A DNA stretch of 14,895 bases from Methanobacterium sp. (GTDB lineage Archaea > Methanobacteriota > Methanobacteria > Methanobacteriales > Methanobacteriaceae). The notes beneath the pieces are model-generated. The model worked only from the letters and a program-made list of their open reading frames with translations. It searched no databases and had not been told where the DNA came from. Location of the stretch: assembly GCA_019084405.1 (NCBI GenBank), contig JAHRFX010000101.1:1-14895 (forward strand), written 5' to 3'. Positions 14,359-14,895 of the stretch are shown one piece after another; position 1 is the first letter of the stretch, and each line of letters starts with the position of its first letter. The position numbers were made by a program, and so were the translations under genes.

Positions 14359-14895
14359 ATGATAAAAATTACGATTATACCTGGTGATGGGATTGGTAAA
14401 GAAGTTATGAATGCTGCTACGTATGTTTTAGATAGTTTAGAGTTAAACCTGGACTACATATATGCCTCTGCAGGTTATGAATGTTTTGAAAAAACAGGTT
14501 CCACCATCCCTGATGAAACCATAAACCTGACAAAAAAAACAAGTGCCACTCTTTTTGGGGCGGTTACCACGGTCCCGGGTCATAAAAGTGCTATACTTTC
14601 CCTTAGAAAAGAACTGGATTTGTATGCTAATATTCGGCCTGTTAAATCCTACCCTGGTGTAAATTCTCTTTTCCAGGATTTAGATTTTGTAATTGTACGG
14701 GAAAATACCGAAGGAATGTACATCGGTTTGGAGGAGTATACTCCGGAGGGTGCAGTGGCCAAGAGGGTTATCACTCGCAGGGCTTCTGAGAGGATATCTA
14801 AATTTGCCTTTGATTATGCCCAGAAAACCGGGCGCAAAAAAGTAACCGCGGTGCACAAGGCCAATGTACTTAAAAAAACAGACGGCGTATTTAAA
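14359..14895 (+). CDS. aksF: isocitrate/homoisocitrate dehydrogenase family protein, probably AksF, 5' part only
   Basis: The first 179 codons are present and the gene runs off the right edge; family members are about 330 residues. The NAD-dependent decarboxylating dehydrogenase signatures are clear: IIPGDGIGKEV near the N-terminus, LFGAVTTVPG, the substrate-binding 'LRKELDLYANIRPVKSYPGV', VIVRENTEGMYIG, and 'RVITRRASERISKFAFDYA' then VHKANVLKKTDGVF, which contains the catalytic Lys. The loop 'GHKSAILSLRKELDLYANIRP', with a Ser two to six residues before LRK, resembles methanogen AksF (homoisocitrate dehydrogenase of the 2-oxosuberate pathway to coenzyme B) more than LeuB, judged from memory of the two methanogen paralogues. 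LeuB or a true isocitrate dehydrogenase cannot be excluded without the C-terminal half. ATG at 14359 follows GGGGGT. It is divergent from the TPR gene. Confidence 0.85.
   Translation, partial: MIKITIIPGDGIGKEVMNAATYVLDSLELNLDYIYASAGYECFEKTGSTIPDETINLTKKTSATLFGAVTTVPGHKSAILSLRKELDLYANIRPVKSYPGVNSLFQDLDFVIVRENTEGMYIGLEEYTPEGAVAKRVITRRASERISKFAFDYAQKTGRKKVTAVHKANVLKKTDGVFK

Overview
The window reads as AT-rich DNA from a methanogenic archaeon of the order Methanobacteriales, most likely Methanobacterium or a close relative. The evidence is a secreted protein with pseudomurein-binding repeats (pseudomurein is the wall polymer of Methanobacteriales and Methanopyrus), an MTH865-family protein, a split archaeal glutamate synthase with a coenzyme F420-type flavoprotein, archaeal LDH-like malate dehydrogenase, an AksF-like dehydrogenase, GGTGAT/GAGGT-type ribosome binding sites, and TATA-box promoters.

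Layout. Bases 1-1331 (minus strand) hold a probable two-gene surface unit: a membrane-anchored protein with a DnaJ-type zinc finger but no J domain, then a pseudomurein-binding protein that runs off the left edge. The outermost ~66 bases do not fit that protein; on the plus strand they read as a piece of a bacterial IspD-like cytidylyltransferase, so the edge is probably chimeric. Bases 1530-4010 hold an acidic unknown protein, a double-CDGSH iron-sulfur protein preceded by a cysteine-containing winged-helix regulator, and divergent from that regulator an MTH865-like protein. Bases 4131-5944 hold a DHA2-type MFS exporter and a divergent small zinc-ribbon protein, with strong DNA dyads between them.

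Bases 6033-10844 form one tight minus-strand operon: pdxT, a class II glutamine amidotransferase, a GXGXG beta-helix protein, an FrhB-like iron-sulfur flavoprotein, and the FMN/iron-sulfur glutamate synthase core. Together the last four look like a complete glutamate synthase in which glutamine hydrolysis, ammonia channelling and 2-oxoglutarate amination are on separate chains and electrons probably come from reduced F420. The FrhB-like protein is circularly permuted relative to the usual family order, which is the most striking observation here. The leader upstream of pdxT contains a TATA box, an NrpR-like dyad, a perfect 12-bp palindrome at the expected transcription start, and a distal 9-bp inverted repeat around a second TATA-like element.

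Bases 11225-14895 hold malate dehydrogenase, a HEAT-repeat protein, a TPR protein (all minus) and, divergently, the 5' part of an isocitrate/homoisocitrate dehydrogenase-family gene, probably aksF of coenzyme B biosynthesis. Malate dehydrogenase (C4 acid metabolism), glutamate synthase (a 2-oxoglutarate sink) and the AksF-type enzyme make this side of the window a central carbon-nitrogen neighbourhood. I see no tRNA, rRNA, CRISPR array or intact transposon.
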